Shown: positions 41,484 to 49,943 of the stretch, in pieces
How positions within the stretch are numbered: position 1 is the first letter of the stretch
Layout of the letters: each line of letters begins with the position of its first letter
Source: an uncultured Mollicutes bacterium
Lineage (GTDB): Bacteria > Bacillota_I > Bacilli_A > RF39 > UBA660
Assembly (NCBI GenBank): GCA_946500425.1
Contig: CAMMVQ010000007.1
Coordinates: 1 to 52,051 of the forward strand
Direction: 5' to 3'
DNA: 52,051 nt
The notes under the pieces: generated by a model
The model's database searches: none
What the model saw: the letters and a program-made list of their open reading frames with translations, nothing else
What the model was told of the DNA's origin: nothing
Translations under genes and position numbers: made by a program

Positions 41484-42251
41484 ATGAAAATAGAACGCTT
41501 TAAAAAAACTACCAAAGGTAAATATAAATTATATTTAGACAATGGTGAAGTATTATCACTGTATGAAGATGTTATCGTTAATAATAACCTTGTTTTGACA
41601 AAAGAAATAAATGAGAGTATGTTAGATGGCTTAATTGCTCAAAATAATGACGTACATGTTTATGGTGTTAGTATAAACTATTTATCGATAAGACAAAGAA
41701 GTAAAAAGGAATTAGAAGATTATTTGATAAAGAAAGGAGCTTCTAAAGAAGCTATTTCAATTACCATTAATAGGTTGGAAAAAGAAGGATACCTTAACGA
41801 TTTTAAGTTTGCTAAGGCGTTTTCAAACGATCAAATGCTTCTTACTAATAAGGGACCGTACGCAATAAAAAGAGAACTAATAAAAAGGGGAATAACAGAA
41901 GAGGTCGCAAACGAAGTGATAGATGATATTGACGATGAAATCGTAAAAGAAAAACTATTTAATTTAATGGAAAAACAAGTAAGAATAAAAAAGGCGAGTA
42001 GTAGTATGCTTAAGATAAAGTTACTTAATTATTTTACTAACTTAGGGTATGAAAGAGAAATGATACTAAAGTTAATTGGTGGTCTTAAGCTTAAAACCGA
42101 TGTTACTCATTTAAAAAAAGAATATGAAAAATTGATTAATAAATATAAGAATAAGTATGATGAAAACAAGCTTAAAATCATGGTTATTAATAAATTATAT
42201 GCTAAAGGATATAGCGCTGATGAGATAAATAAAATAGGTGGAGACATTTAA
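41484..42251 (+). CDS. recX: Regulatory protein RecX
   Basis: 255 residues, the long Firmicutes type. N-terminal beta-rich extension (YKLYLDNGEVLSLYEDV), then three-helix repeats with YLSIRQRSKKELEDYLIKKG and LEKEGYLNDFKFAKAF, AIKRELIKRGI, ending in YAKGYSADEI. RecX binds RecA filaments and limits recombination. A GGAGG site precedes the ATG; the terminator downstream is shared with the converging foldase gene. Confidence 0.92.
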   Translation: MKIERFKKTTKGKYKLYLDNGEVLSLYEDVIVNNNLVLTKEINESMLDGLIAQNNDVHVYGVSINYLSIRQRSKKELEDYLIKKGASKEAISITINRLEKEGYLNDFKFAKAFSNDQMLLTNKGPYAIKRELIKRGITEEVANEVIDDIDDEIVKEKLFNLMEKQVRIKKASSSMLKIKLLNYFTNLGYEREMILKLIGGLKLKTDVTHLKKEYEKLINKYKNKYDENKLKIMVINKLYAKGYSADEINKIGGDI

Positions 42252-42267
42252 GTCTTCACCTATTTAG
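42230..42267. terminator. Bidirectional terminator between recX and the PrsA-like gene
   Basis: AAATAGGTG (42232-42240) and CACCTATTT (42257-42265), with GAGAC/GTCTT pairing inside; covers the end of recX and the end of the minus-strand gene. Confidence 0.85.
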
Positions 42268-43511
42268 TTTGCAGAAGTAGTTGTGGTTGTAGTAGTAGCT
42301 TCATCAATGTAGTCTTTGTAATCGCTTTTAACGGTTTTATCCTTAATTTTCATATTATATTTTTCTCTTAAAGCAATCATTGCTTTAACACTTACGGTTG
42401 AATCTTCTTCTTTCTTTTGCGCTATTAATTTTTCTGTTATGGTATCTTTCGACTTTTCATAACTTGGTTTTTCTTTTTGACCGGTTTTCATTATTATGTG
42501 ATATCCATAAGTAGTCTTAACTGGCTCCGTGGTATATTCGTTTACGTCTAAAGCATAAGCGGCGTTTTCAAACTCTTCAAGCATGTCTCCCTTGTTAAAA
42601 TATCCTAAGTCTCCGCCTTTTTCCTTAGAGGCCTCATCAGTAGAATATTCTTTGGCTAAGTCATCAAAGTTAGCCCCGTTTTTAAGCTTTTCAATGATTT
42701 CCTCGGCCGTTTTTTTAGCCTTTTCCTCTGCTTCGGTCTTTTGTTCATCAGTTGCGTCATCCTCGTAGTCAAAGGAAATTAAAATATGTTTAGCTGATAT
42801 GTCACCAACTATTTCATCTTCGTAGTACGCTTTCATTTCCTTGTCGGTTAGGTTATCTTTTATGTAGTCTTCCGTTGCACTCGTTAGTTTACTGTTTTTT
42901 ATAAGTAATTCTTTAAGAGCTGCGTCGTTTGCAAGGCCATTGTATTCCAAAAATGATTGATAATTATCACCATAAGTATTTTTATAGCTTTCAATCGTTG
43001 CTTCGGCTGATTCCTTCATTTCATCAGTTGTTTTATACTCTTTATTTAATATGTAATCATCAATTAAGTTTATCGCAACGTTATATCCGCCTTGTTTTTT
43101 AAGTTCGTTATACAGTTCGTTAGCGGTAATCGTTTTACCATCTACTTGGACAACGATGTCATCACCATCTTTAGTTTTGGTGTTTTTAGTAGAAACAAAG
43201 ATTAAAACGATTAACAAGATGGCTATTATTATTACGCCACCAATTATTATTTGTTCTAATGATAAATCATTAAACCATCTTTTTAACTTTGATTCCTTTT
43301 TCTTTTCCTTTAATTTAGCTTCATAAGTATCAATTGCTACTTCTTTGGATTCCTTTTTAGCAGGTTTAGAATTTATCTTTTTTTCTTCAACCTTTTTAGT
43401 ACTTGCTTTTTTATTAGAAGCCTTAGTTGTAGTCTTTTTGTCAGTACTTTTTTTAACAGCATCTTTTGCTTCGCTATTTTTCTTACTTGAAGCTTTCTTT
43501 TTTTCTGCCAT
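42264..43511 (-). CDS. prsA: PrsA-like membrane-anchored peptidyl-prolyl isomerase
   Basis: 415 residues. A Lys/Ala/Ser-rich cytoplasmic head of about 80 residues, one membrane helix (about 88-107), then a SurA-N-like helical domain and a parvulin domain (AKHILISFDYEDD, LAKEYSTDEASKEKGGDLGYF, TTYGYHIIM), ending in a Thr-rich tail (ATTTTTTTSAN). Classical PrsA is a lipoprotein; here a transmembrane anchor replaces the lipobox. It would help fold exported proteins outside the membrane. The gene symbol is by family only. Confidence 0.85.
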   Translation of the reverse strand: MAEKKKASSKKNSEAKDAVKKSTDKKTTTKASNKKASTKKVEEKKINSKPAKKESKEVAIDTYEAKLKEKKKESKLKRWFNDLSLEQIIIGGVIIIAILLIVLIFVSTKNTKTKDGDDIVVQVDGKTITANELYNELKKQGGYNVAINLIDDYILNKEYKTTDEMKESAEATIESYKNTYGDNYQSFLEYNGLANDAALKELLIKNSKLTSATEDYIKDNLTDKEMKAYYEDEIVGDISAKHILISFDYEDDATDEQKTEAEEKAKKTAEEIIEKLKNGANFDDLAKEYSTDEASKEKGGDLGYFNKGDMLEEFENAAYALDVNEYTTEPVKTTYGYHIIMKTGQKEKPSYEKSKDTITEKLIAQKKEEDSTVSVKAMIALREKYNMKIKDKTVKSDYKDYIDEATTTTTTTSAN

Positions 43512-43591
43512 TTTTATATCCTCCTATCAATTTACCTATATATCATAACAAATTATATGCTTTCGTGCAACTTTTTTAACAAGCCCTAGTA

Positions 43592-43619
43592 ACACATTTA
43601 AGCCGATTACCATAAAATA
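43592..43619 (+). promoter_or_regulatory. SigK-like promoter of the YjcZ-like peptide pair
   Basis: CATAAAATA (43611-43619) matches CATANNNTA exactly, and AC (43592-43593) stands 17 bases upstream as in late mother-cell (SigK) promoters. The first peptide gene starts at 43650. Confidence 0.5.
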
Positions 43620-43649
43620 CTTTGAAAAGACAAAAAGGAGGAATGAATT

Positions 43650-43733
43650 ATGGGAAACAATTACGCATCTGGCGCTGGAATTATATTAGTATTATTCATT
43701 TTATTAGTAATCATAATAGGTGCTTACGTTTAA
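43650..43733 (+). CDS. YjcZ-family sporulation peptide, 27 residues
   Basis: A 27-residue frame with a perfect AGGAGG site: MGNNYASGAG followed by one hydrophobic helix (IILVLFILLVIIIGAYV). This is the compact YjcZ-family form (Gly-rich head, helix, IxGA end) known from spore-forming Bacilli. It is followed 25 bases later by a second tiny membrane protein with its own ribosome site. Confidence 0.8.
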   Translation: MGNNYASGAGIILVLFILLVIIIGAYV

Positions 43734-43758
43734 TATAAAAAAAGGAGGTTTATAAACT

Positions 43759-43890
43759 ATGGCATGCTGTGCTTCAACAACTACTAACTGTGGTTCTCCA
43801 TGTACCGGAAGAACTGGCGGTAGAGGTTATTTACTAGTAATAGTTTTATACATTCTACTTGCTATTATAGTAGGTTCATTTATTTGCTAA
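43759..43890 (+). CDS. Small Cys-rich membrane peptide, 43 residues
   Basis: Preceded by AAAGGAGG. The head has Cys residues (MACCASTTTNCGSPC) and a Gly/Arg turn, followed by one hydrophobic helix (about residues 24-42) ending in Cys. It shares the layout of the YjcZ-like peptides and the same transcript, so a spore-membrane role is inferred. Confidence 0.7.
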   Translation: MACCASTTTNCGSPCTGRTGGRGYLLVIVLYILLAIIVGSFIC

Positions 43891-43920
43891 AAGGACATCT
43901 TAAAAGAGTCCTTTTTCTTT
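43889..43920 (+). terminator. Terminator of the small peptide operon
   Basis: AAAAGGAC (43889-43896) and GTCCTTTT (43908-43915), followed by TCTTTT. Confidence 0.8.
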
Positions 43921-43966
43921 TATAATAATGTTAATCTTTGCCATAATAAAATTAGAAGGTGAAAAA

Positions 43967-44827
43967 ATGAATAAAACAGATAAAAAAGCTTTTACTTTTT
44001 TTGTTTCCATGTTATTTATTTGTGTTATATTAATATTATTTAGTTTGGCCAGGTATGAAAATTATACTCCGATAATAAAACTTAATGGTTTAAAAAACGA
44101 AGTTATTTTAATGGGGGAAGTTTATGATGAAAAAGGAGTAAAAGCTTTTAATGGTGCTGATGATATATCTTCTAGGGTTGTGGTTAGCGGGAAAATAGAC
44201 AGTAATAAACCCGGAGTATATAAGCTTAAATATGAAGTTCAAAATCAAGAAGGAAAAACGGCCAGTGAAACAAGGTATGTTACCGTTTTAGAAGGTGAGG
44301 ATAACACTTCTGTTTCGGTCGTTGACGGAGTTACTTATGTTAACGGAGTTATACTAGTTAACAAAAACCATGGTCTTCCTAGTAATTATGACCCTAAAGT
44401 TAATCACGAGGCGTTAAAGAGCCTTAGATTAATGCAAGCAGATGCAAGCGCCTTGGGCTTAGATTTAACCATGGTTTCTGGTTATCGTTCGTATCAAACA
44501 CAAGTAAAATTACATGATTATTACGACTTAAAGTACGGAAAAGAAGTAGCGGATACTTTTTCCGCGGAAGCAGGTTATTCTGAACATCAAACCGGGCTTG
44601 CTTTTGACGTTGGGTATGCAGATTCTAGTTTTGAGTATACTGCGGAAGCTAAGTGGCTAGAAAACAATTGTCACTATTATGGTTTTATTATAAGGTATCC
44701 TAAAGGAAAAGCCGACATAACGGGTTACGTGTATGAGCCTTGGCACGTTAGGTACTTAGGACGAGAACTTGCGTATAAAGTAAAAGAAAGCGGATTAACG
44801 TTAGAAGAGTATTTAGGGGTAAATTAA
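43967..44827 (+). CDS. VanY-type D,D-/L,D-carboxypeptidase with an Ig-like domain
   Basis: 286 residues from the ATG at 43967 (site AGAAGGTG). One membrane anchor (about 8-27), then an Ig-like domain resembling DUF5011 (about 35-115: VYDEKGVKAFNGADDI ... KPGVYKLKYEV), then the VanY peptidase domain with SGYRSYQTQVKLH, GYSEHQTGLAFDVG (Zn-binding His and Asp) and EPWHVRYLG (Zn-binding His). It would trim stem peptides of peptidoglycan outside the cell. The Ig-like domain is a spacer to reach the wall. Confidence 0.88.
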   Translation: MNKTDKKAFTFFVSMLFICVILILFSLARYENYTPIIKLNGLKNEVILMGEVYDEKGVKAFNGADDISSRVVVSGKIDSNKPGVYKLKYEVQNQEGKTASETRYVTVLEGEDNTSVSVVDGVTYVNGVILVNKNHGLPSNYDPKVNHEALKSLRLMQADASALGLDLTMVSGYRSYQTQVKLHDYYDLKYGKEVADTFSAEAGYSEHQTGLAFDVGYADSSFEYTAEAKWLENNCHYYGFIIRYPKGKADITGYVYEPWHVRYLGRELAYKVKESGLTLEEYLGVN

Positions 44828-44866
44828 AAGTAAAGAACTTGTGATAAATAGTTCTTTACTTTATTT
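44826..44866. terminator. Bidirectional terminator between the VanY-like and HIT genes
   Basis: AAAGTAAAGAACT (44826-44838) and AGTTCTTTACTTT (44849-44861) form a perfect 13-bp stem; T run on the plus strand. Confidence 0.85.
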
Positions 44867-45248
44867 TTTCATATATTTCTTCAGGATTATTAATCATTTT
44901 TTCGTCTTTTATCATCTTTATTGATTCTTTATTTTTATAATAGGGCTTTATGTGTAAGTGATAATGTTTTACTTCTTGTACGTCACCATTATTTTGTAAG
45001 TAGGAGATTCCGTTTGCGCCCAATTTATTAGTTAGCATGTTACCTATGTTTCTTGCCACTTTATAAACGTGAAGCAAGGTGTCATCATCGATATCATTTA
45101 TGTCTTTGTAATGCTTTTTAGGTATTACTAAAGTGTGCCCGTCACAATCTGGATTTACGTCTAAGAAAGCTAAAACAACATCATCTTCATACACTTTCAT
45201 TGACGGAATATCACCGTTTACTATTTTACAAAAAATACAATCTTTCAT
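44856..45248 (-). CDS. HIT-family hydrolase
   Basis: 130 residues. CIFCKIVNGDIPS at the start and the histidine triad HYHLHIKPY near residue 97 define the HIT family, which cleaves nucleoside phosphoramidates or dinucleotide polyphosphates. The N-terminal CxxC may bind zinc. Bacillus Hit/HinT-type proteins are the nearest known relatives. An AGGTG site precedes the ATG. Confidence 0.93.
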   Translation of the reverse strand: MKDCIFCKIVNGDIPSMKVYEDDVVLAFLDVNPDCDGHTLVIPKKHYKDINDIDDDTLLHVYKVARNIGNMLTNKLGANGISYLQNNGDVQEVKHYHLHIKPYYKNKESIKMIKDEKMINNPEEIYEKIK

Positions 45249-45384
45249 TTTTTCACCTCTGTATTTATTTTAACATAAAAATAATACAATATGCTATAAT
45301 GTTTAAAGGTACGAAGAAGAAAAATGTGTTAATTTATATGAGATAATTAATTGAAATATAATCAAATTTTTAAGATGAAAAATT

Positions 45385-45413
45385 TTGACAAAACTTTACA
45401 ACAGTGATATAAT
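45385..45413 (+). promoter_or_regulatory. Consensus promoter of the hydrolase operon
   Basis: TTGACA (45385-45390) and TATAAT (45408-45413) with exactly 17 bases between; a palindrome follows directly. Confidence 0.85.
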
Positions 45414-45426
45414 AAATCGCGATTTA
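45413..45426. promoter_or_regulatory. Palindromic candidate operator at the transcription start
   Basis: TAAATCGCGATTTA is a perfect 14-base palindrome beginning at the last base of the -10 element, so it covers the expected transcription start. A bound repressor would block the promoter. Confidence 0.55.
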
Positions 45427-45439
45427 AAGGGGGACTTTT

Positions 45440-46867
45440 ATGTTAGAAAAGTTTTTAGAAAATTATGCAGAATTATTATTATTGAAACATAATAGCGCAA
45501 AAGAAATTGAACAAAGAAACTTAGTTACAAAGGAAGATTATTTAAATATACTAAGACCTGTAGTTGAATTAATTAGAAGCAATAAAGATGATACTTTAGA
45601 TGAATTACGCGAAAAATTATATCAAAAATCTTCTGTTAGTTGGTTTTTAAAAGAAGCAATTTATAATAGAAAAATGGCTCCAGGAGCAGTTGTTTCTTAT
45701 GGAACTCCAAATTATATAAACATAATTTCATTAGGAAGAAGTTCGGATTTTAATGCTGTACTAACCAATGAAGGGACTATTTACGATTTGGCTTCAGTAA
45801 CAAAGTTATTTACTTCTTTAAGTGTGCAGTTATTAACTGAAATGAACATGATAAATTTAAATGATAAAGTAACTGATTATCTTCCTTGGTTACCAGGATT
45901 AAAAAATACAACTATAAATCAGTTGTTAACTTTCAATATGCCTGTTAAAACAAATGGAAGAATAGACAAAGCAAATAGTAAAGAGGAAGCTTTTAGTGTT
46001 TTTAAGACGGTTGAAGTAGACCATGAAAATGACGGGAAACGACCTTATACAGACATTGGCGCCATGATATTAAAGTTTGTTATTGAAAAAGTAACTGGTG
46101 TGCCATTTTATGATTTTATAAACAAACATATTTTAAAAAAAGCTGGTATGAATGATACATTCGTTAAAGTTCCAAATGAAAAACTATGCAACTTGGCATT
46201 AACAGGTAAAGACGGTTTTTATTATAAAGATGGAAATTATAAAATAAATGATTTGGTAAAAGCAGGAGATTGTTACGATGCTAAAGCAAGAATAATGGGA
46301 CAAGGAGACGGAAACTTAAGTGGACATGCGGGATTATTTTCTACAGCAAATGATATGAGTAATTTAGCAACGTCACTTATTAATAGAGAAATAATAAACG
46401 ATTATAATTTGTGCCATATGGCAGATAATGAAACAGGTGTAAAAGGTAAAAGCATTCAATATTTGGGAAGGTTATGTTATAGTAAAAATCCTATTCAAGA
46501 TAGTTCAGAAGTTTATCATCCATTATCTGGTAGAGCTTTTGCTTCTGCCGGATGGACTGGTACACAGTTAACCATTGATCCAGATAATGAAATTTTTTAT
46601 TCACTTTTGTCAAACAGAAGTAACAATAGAATGACATTTATTGATTCTGATAAACAAAAACTTGTATTCAAAGGTTTAAATGGAGAGAAATTAATTACGT
46701 TGCCTAACGGAAAAACGATGGTTGATGCAACTAAATACGCATGGGATAGAGACGAATTTTTAGTTCATCCTGTTATAAGTTTAGCTATTCAAAATAAATT
46801 TTTAGAGGATTGCATAAAACAATATGGGGAAAAAATTTCAAAAACCTATCAGAAAAGACATATATAA
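45440..46867 (+). CDS. Beta-lactamase-fold serine hydrolase (class C/EstB type)
   Basis: 475 residues without signal peptide. After a helical N-terminal region (about 1-75) comes a PF00144-type domain: catalytic SVTK (Ser119, Lys122) in DLASVTKLFT, a YTDIG motif in place of Y-x-N, and GHAGLFSTANDM. This group includes esterases, D-aminopeptidases and cytoplasmic muropeptide hydrolases. With the glutamine-amidohydrolase-like gene behind it, a role in muropeptide or amide recycling is plausible; the substrate is unknown. The GGGGGA site and consensus promoter suggest strong but controlled expression. Confidence 0.82.
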   Translation: MLEKFLENYAELLLLKHNSAKEIEQRNLVTKEDYLNILRPVVELIRSNKDDTLDELREKLYQKSSVSWFLKEAIYNRKMAPGAVVSYGTPNYINIISLGRSSDFNAVLTNEGTIYDLASVTKLFTSLSVQLLTEMNMINLNDKVTDYLPWLPGLKNTTINQLLTFNMPVKTNGRIDKANSKEEAFSVFKTVEVDHENDGKRPYTDIGAMILKFVIEKVTGVPFYDFINKHILKKAGMNDTFVKVPNEKLCNLALTGKDGFYYKDGNYKINDLVKAGDCYDAKARIMGQGDGNLSGHAGLFSTANDMSNLATSLINREIINDYNLCHMADNETGVKGKSIQYLGRLCYSKNPIQDSSEVYHPLSGRAFASAGWTGTQLTIDPDNEIFYSLLSNRSNNRMTFIDSDKQKLVFKGLNGEKLITLPNGKTMVDATKYAWDRDEFLVHPVISLAIQNKFLEDCIKQYGEKISKTYQKRHI

Positions 46868-46881
46868 TTATTGGTGATATT

Positions 46882-47523
46882 ATGAACTTGATTGGAATTA
46901 TAAAAAGAAAAGAAGACAATTATCTAGGTATTTATGTAAATGCCTTGAAGAAATTTAATACCAATGTTCTTATAATTGAAAATTATGATGATGAACAAGT
47001 GATTTTAAATAAAGTTAGATGTTGTAGTGGAATACTATTTACAGGTGGCACTACTTGGGAATTAGTAGATGAGAAGATTTTAAAATATTGTTTAGATAAC
47101 AATGTGCCATTTTTAGGCATATGTTTAGGAATGCAAATGATAGGTGATTATTTTTCTATTAATCATAAACCAGGTGTTGATAAAACTATTAAAACTCCAA
47201 CCAAAATTCATTACTTAAAAGCAACTTATGCTCATGAGGTTATTTTAAAGGACGGAATATTATCTAGGATGTTTGGAATGAATAGAATTTTGGTTAATAG
47301 TTACCATAATTGTTGTGTAAACAATACCGATGATAAAATAATTAAAGGGTATTCTGCCGATGGTGTTATTGAAGCCTTAGAAATACCGGAACACTTTTTT
47401 GGAATAGGGGTACAATGGCATCCGGAAAAAATGATTAATTATGATGAAAATAGTAGAAAACTTATTAGTAGTTTTGTTGATGCCTCTGATGAATATCAAT
47501 ACACAAAGAAAAAAACAAGGTAA
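46882..47523 (+). CDS. Class I glutamine amidotransferase-like hydrolase (peptidase C26)
   Basis: 213 residues from the ATG at 46882 (site TTGGTGAT); the longer frame lies inside the preceding gene. Nucleophile Cys81 in LGICLGMQM, and the His-Glu pair in GVQWHPEK. FTGGTTWEL corresponds to the substrate-binding loop. C26 proteins cleave gamma-glutamyl amides (e.g. gamma-glutamyl-GABA). It follows the serine hydrolase by 14 bases, so both likely act on the same kind of compound. Confidence 0.85.
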   Translation: MNLIGIIKRKEDNYLGIYVNALKKFNTNVLIIENYDDEQVILNKVRCCSGILFTGGTTWELVDEKILKYCLDNNVPFLGICLGMQMIGDYFSINHKPGVDKTIKTPTKIHYLKATYAHEVILKDGILSRMFGMNRILVNSYHNCCVNNTDDKIIKGYSADGVIEALEIPEHFFGIGVQWHPEKMINYDENSRKLISSFVDASDEYQYTKKKTR

Positions 47524-47537
47524 AGCTTGTTTTTTTA
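47511..47537 (+). terminator. Terminator of the hydrolase operon
   Basis: AAAAACAAG (47511-47519) and CTTGTTTTT (47526-47534), overlapping the stop codon of the amidotransferase gene. Confidence 0.85.
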
Positions 47538-47642
47538 AGTTTATTAGTGTCAATCGTAAATTCTTATAAAATACTACTGAATAGGATAGTAGTAGGTAGT
47601 AGAAAAATGATTAAAGATGAGTTTATGATTGGGGGTGATGGT

Positions 47643-48839
47643 ATGAAGTTTAAATATGACTTTCCAATTCTTACTACCGACATTGTGTATTTAGATAATT
47701 GTGCTACCACTTTAAAGCCGCTTGAGGTAATTGATGCGGTTTCTAATTATTATAAAAATTATAGTGCTAGCGTACATCGTGGAGCTTATGAAATAAGTAA
47801 AAAGGTAAATGAGAAATTTGATGAGACAAGACAGAAAGTAAAAAGTTTTATTAATGCTAAAGATAGTTGTGAAATAGTTTTTACGAGCGGAACAACCGAG
47901 AGTTTAAACCTGGCGATAAAAGGATTTTTCCTTAATTATTTAAAAAGTAAAGATGAAATTTTGACGACGAAAGCAGAACACGCCTCACTTTTACTTCCTT
48001 GGTATGAAGTTGCTAAAAAAACGAGTGCTAACATAAGTTACATAGATTTAGAAGATGATTTATCAGTTACCATTAAAAACGTTAAGAAAGCAATAAATAA
48101 AAATACTAAAGTTATATCTTTAGCACATATCACTAACGTGTTAGGTGACATAAGACCGATAAAAGAAATTACCTCATTAGCACATAAACTTGGCATATTA
48201 GTATTGGTTGATGCGGCTCAAAGTATTCCTCATCAAAAAGTGGACGTTCAGGATTTAGACGTTGATTTCCTTGCTTTTTCGGCCCATAAAATGTTGGGAC
48301 CAACCGGAGTAGGCGTGCTTTACGGGAAAAAACATTTATTAGAAAAAGTAAGCCCACTTATAACCGGTGGTGGTATGAATGCTTTTTTTGATAGTATGAT
48401 GAACGTTGTTTACAAAGACTTACCTGATAAATTAGAAGCGGGAACACCTAATATCGCGGGGATAATCGGCTTTTCAAGTGCCATTGATTATTTAAATAAA
48501 CTTGGAATTGACGATGTTCATAAATATGAGGTAGACCTTAAAAAATACGCGATAAGTAAGTTGTCTAATTTTGAATACATAAACGTATATAACAAGGACA
48601 TAGAAAATGGAATTATAACGTTTAACGTTGAAGGGGTACCGAGTAAGGACGTTGCGGAATATTTAAATCAAAAAAACATATGTGTTCGTGTCGGAACCCA
48701 TTGTGCAAAAGCTTTATCTGAAGTTTTAGGAGTTAGAAGTACTTGTCGTGTTAGTTTATATTTTTATAACACAAAAGAGGACATAGATAAACTTGTAAAT
48801 GCTTTAAATGGTGATATATTACTTTTAAAAACTGATTAG
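47643..48839 (+). CDS. Class II cysteine desulfurase (SufS/Csd-like)
   Basis: 398 residues from the ATG at 47643 (site GGGGGTGAT). Class V aminotransferase fold: YLDNCATTLKP at the start, TSGTTESLNLA, DAAQSIPHQKVD, the PLP Lys in FSAHKMLGPTGVGVL, and catalytic Cys in RVGTHCAKAL. The closed loop before the Cys is of the class II type. It takes sulfur from cysteine for Fe-S clusters or thio-modification. No sufB/C/D/U genes are near, so it may serve another acceptor. Confidence 0.9.
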   Translation: MKFKYDFPILTTDIVYLDNCATTLKPLEVIDAVSNYYKNYSASVHRGAYEISKKVNEKFDETRQKVKSFINAKDSCEIVFTSGTTESLNLAIKGFFLNYLKSKDEILTTKAEHASLLLPWYEVAKKTSANISYIDLEDDLSVTIKNVKKAINKNTKVISLAHITNVLGDIRPIKEITSLAHKLGILVLVDAAQSIPHQKVDVQDLDVDFLAFSAHKMLGPTGVGVLYGKKHLLEKVSPLITGGGMNAFFDSMMNVVYKDLPDKLEAGTPNIAGIIGFSSAIDYLNKLGIDDVHKYEVDLKKYAISKLSNFEYINVYNKDIENGIITFNVEGVPSKDVAEYLNQKNICVRVGTHCAKALSEVLGVRSTCRVSLYFYNTKEDIDKLVNALNGDILLLKTD

Positions 48840-48849
48840 ATTTCATTAG

Positions 48850-48875
48850 AAGGTGCCATCCAAGGCATCTTTTGT
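48850..48875 (+). terminator. Terminator of the cysteine desulfurase gene
   Basis: AAGGTGCC (48850-48857) and GGCATCTT (48864-48871) pair with one G-T, followed by TT. Confidence 0.75.
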
Positions 48876-49054
48876 CGTAATTTGTAGGACGAAACTATAA
48901 AAATTAAATTCTGAAATTAATGTAATACTAAAATTTGTGCTTGTAATCTTAATAAAATGATTTTATCATGATTTTTATAATAAATTTTTTATTTTTATTA
49001 TTTTGATATTATTTTTTATATGATATATATTCTCTACTGAAAGGAGAAGAAAAA

Positions 49055-49402
49055 ATGTTAAATCAATTAGTTGTAATAGGAAGGTTAGTGCGTGACCCTG
49101 AACTTAGAAAAACAGAAAACGGAAGAAATGTTACTAACATTACGTTAGCGGTTCCAAGAAGTTTTAAAAATAGTAATGGTGAGTATGAAACGGATTTTAT
49201 TGATTGTGTTTTGTGGAGTGCCGTTGCCGAGTCAACGACTGAGTACTGTCATAAGGGAGATTTGTTAGGTGTTAAAGGAAGGGTGCAAACAAGAAAAATT
49301 GAAACGGAAGACGATAAGGTAAGGCAAGTGACCGAAGTGGTGGCAGAAAAAGTAACGTTCTTATCAAATTCACATACTAAGAGTCAAGAAAACAAGGAAT
49401 AA
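49055..49402 (+). CDS. ssb: Single-stranded DNA-binding protein
   Basis: 115 residues of OB-fold: LNQLVVIGRLVRDPELRKTE, ITLAVPRSFKN, DFIDCVLWSAVAE, and GVKGRVQTRK. It ends after the OB-fold in SHTKSQENKE, without the acidic tail (DDDIPF type) that recruits repair proteins in the main replicative SSB. It resembles the short SsbB/YwpH class used in competence or other special roles. Strong GAAAGGAG site; stands alone. Confidence 0.93.
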   Translation: MLNQLVVIGRLVRDPELRKTENGRNVTNITLAVPRSFKNSNGEYETDFIDCVLWSAVAESTTEYCHKGDLLGVKGRVQTRKIETEDDKVRQVTEVVAEKVTFLSNSHTKSQENKE

Positions 49403-49414
49403 ACCTTGTTTTTA
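49389..49414 (+). terminator. Terminator of ssb
   Basis: AAAACAAGG (49389-49397) and CCTTGTTTT (49404-49412), with the stop codon in the loop. Confidence 0.85.
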
Positions 49415-49548
49415 ATTGCTCTTAAGTTAAATGTTTACAAACGAACATACGCATGGTATTATTAGTAAGTAATCAACGCGAAAAGTATAAGTACGGTGAT
49501 GGTCAACTTGTGAAATTTATTTCACTTTTGTCCTTAAAGGAGAAAGTT

Positions 49549-49896
49549 ATGATTGATACAACATTATGTGAAGTTTTAAAAATTATTAGAATTATAAATA
49601 AAGTTACGGTAAAAGGTTTAGCACGGAAAATAAACGTTTCTCCAACCTATGTTTCACAGATAGAGGAGTTAAAAAGAAAGCCATCTTTTTCAATTATCGA
49701 GAAATATTCTAATAACTTTAGTATACCAGTATTTTTAATTATTGGTATTTCTGAAAAGTATCAAAATCATGAAATTACTAACCGTGATAGGTTAATATCG
49801 TTAGATTTATTTTATTACTATAAAAAAATAAAAACACCAGCTGAAATATTAAGAATAAAAACTAAAAATGACGAATTACCAAGTAAAAGAAAATAA
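49549..49896 (+). CDS. XRE-family helix-turn-helix regulator
   Basis: 115 residues from the ATG at 49549 (site AAAGGAG). The N-terminal half is a Cro/C1-type DNA-binding domain: TVKGLARKINVSPTYVSQIE. The C-terminal half (about 75-115) is helical and basic with no recognised ligand domain. It could control a nearby gene or itself; no obvious operator was found. The short size suits a self-regulating switch protein. Confidence 0.75.
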   Translation: MIDTTLCEVLKIIRIINKVTVKGLARKINVSPTYVSQIEELKRKPSFSIIEKYSNNFSIPVFLIIGISEKYQNHEITNRDRLISLDLFYYYKKIKTPAEILRIKTKNDELPSKRK

Positions 49897-49912
49897 CTTG
49901 GTTATTTTTAAA
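49890..49912 (+). terminator. Short terminator after the XRE gene
   Basis: AAAATAAC (49890-49897) and GTTATTTT (49901-49908) over a 3-base loop. Confidence 0.7.
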
Positions 49913-49943
49913 TTTTAGGTGATATAATTGTATTGGTGATAAT

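Noticed and set aside
46810-46881. Longer start for the amidotransferase gene within the serine hydrolase gene
   Set aside because: The family fold begins at MNLIGIIKRK; the ATG at 46882 follows a GGTGAT site.
48868-48882. TTTTGTCGTAA as a Spo0A box for ssb
   Set aside because: One base off the core, and about 180 bases from the ssb start, inside the terminator tail of the desulfurase gene.
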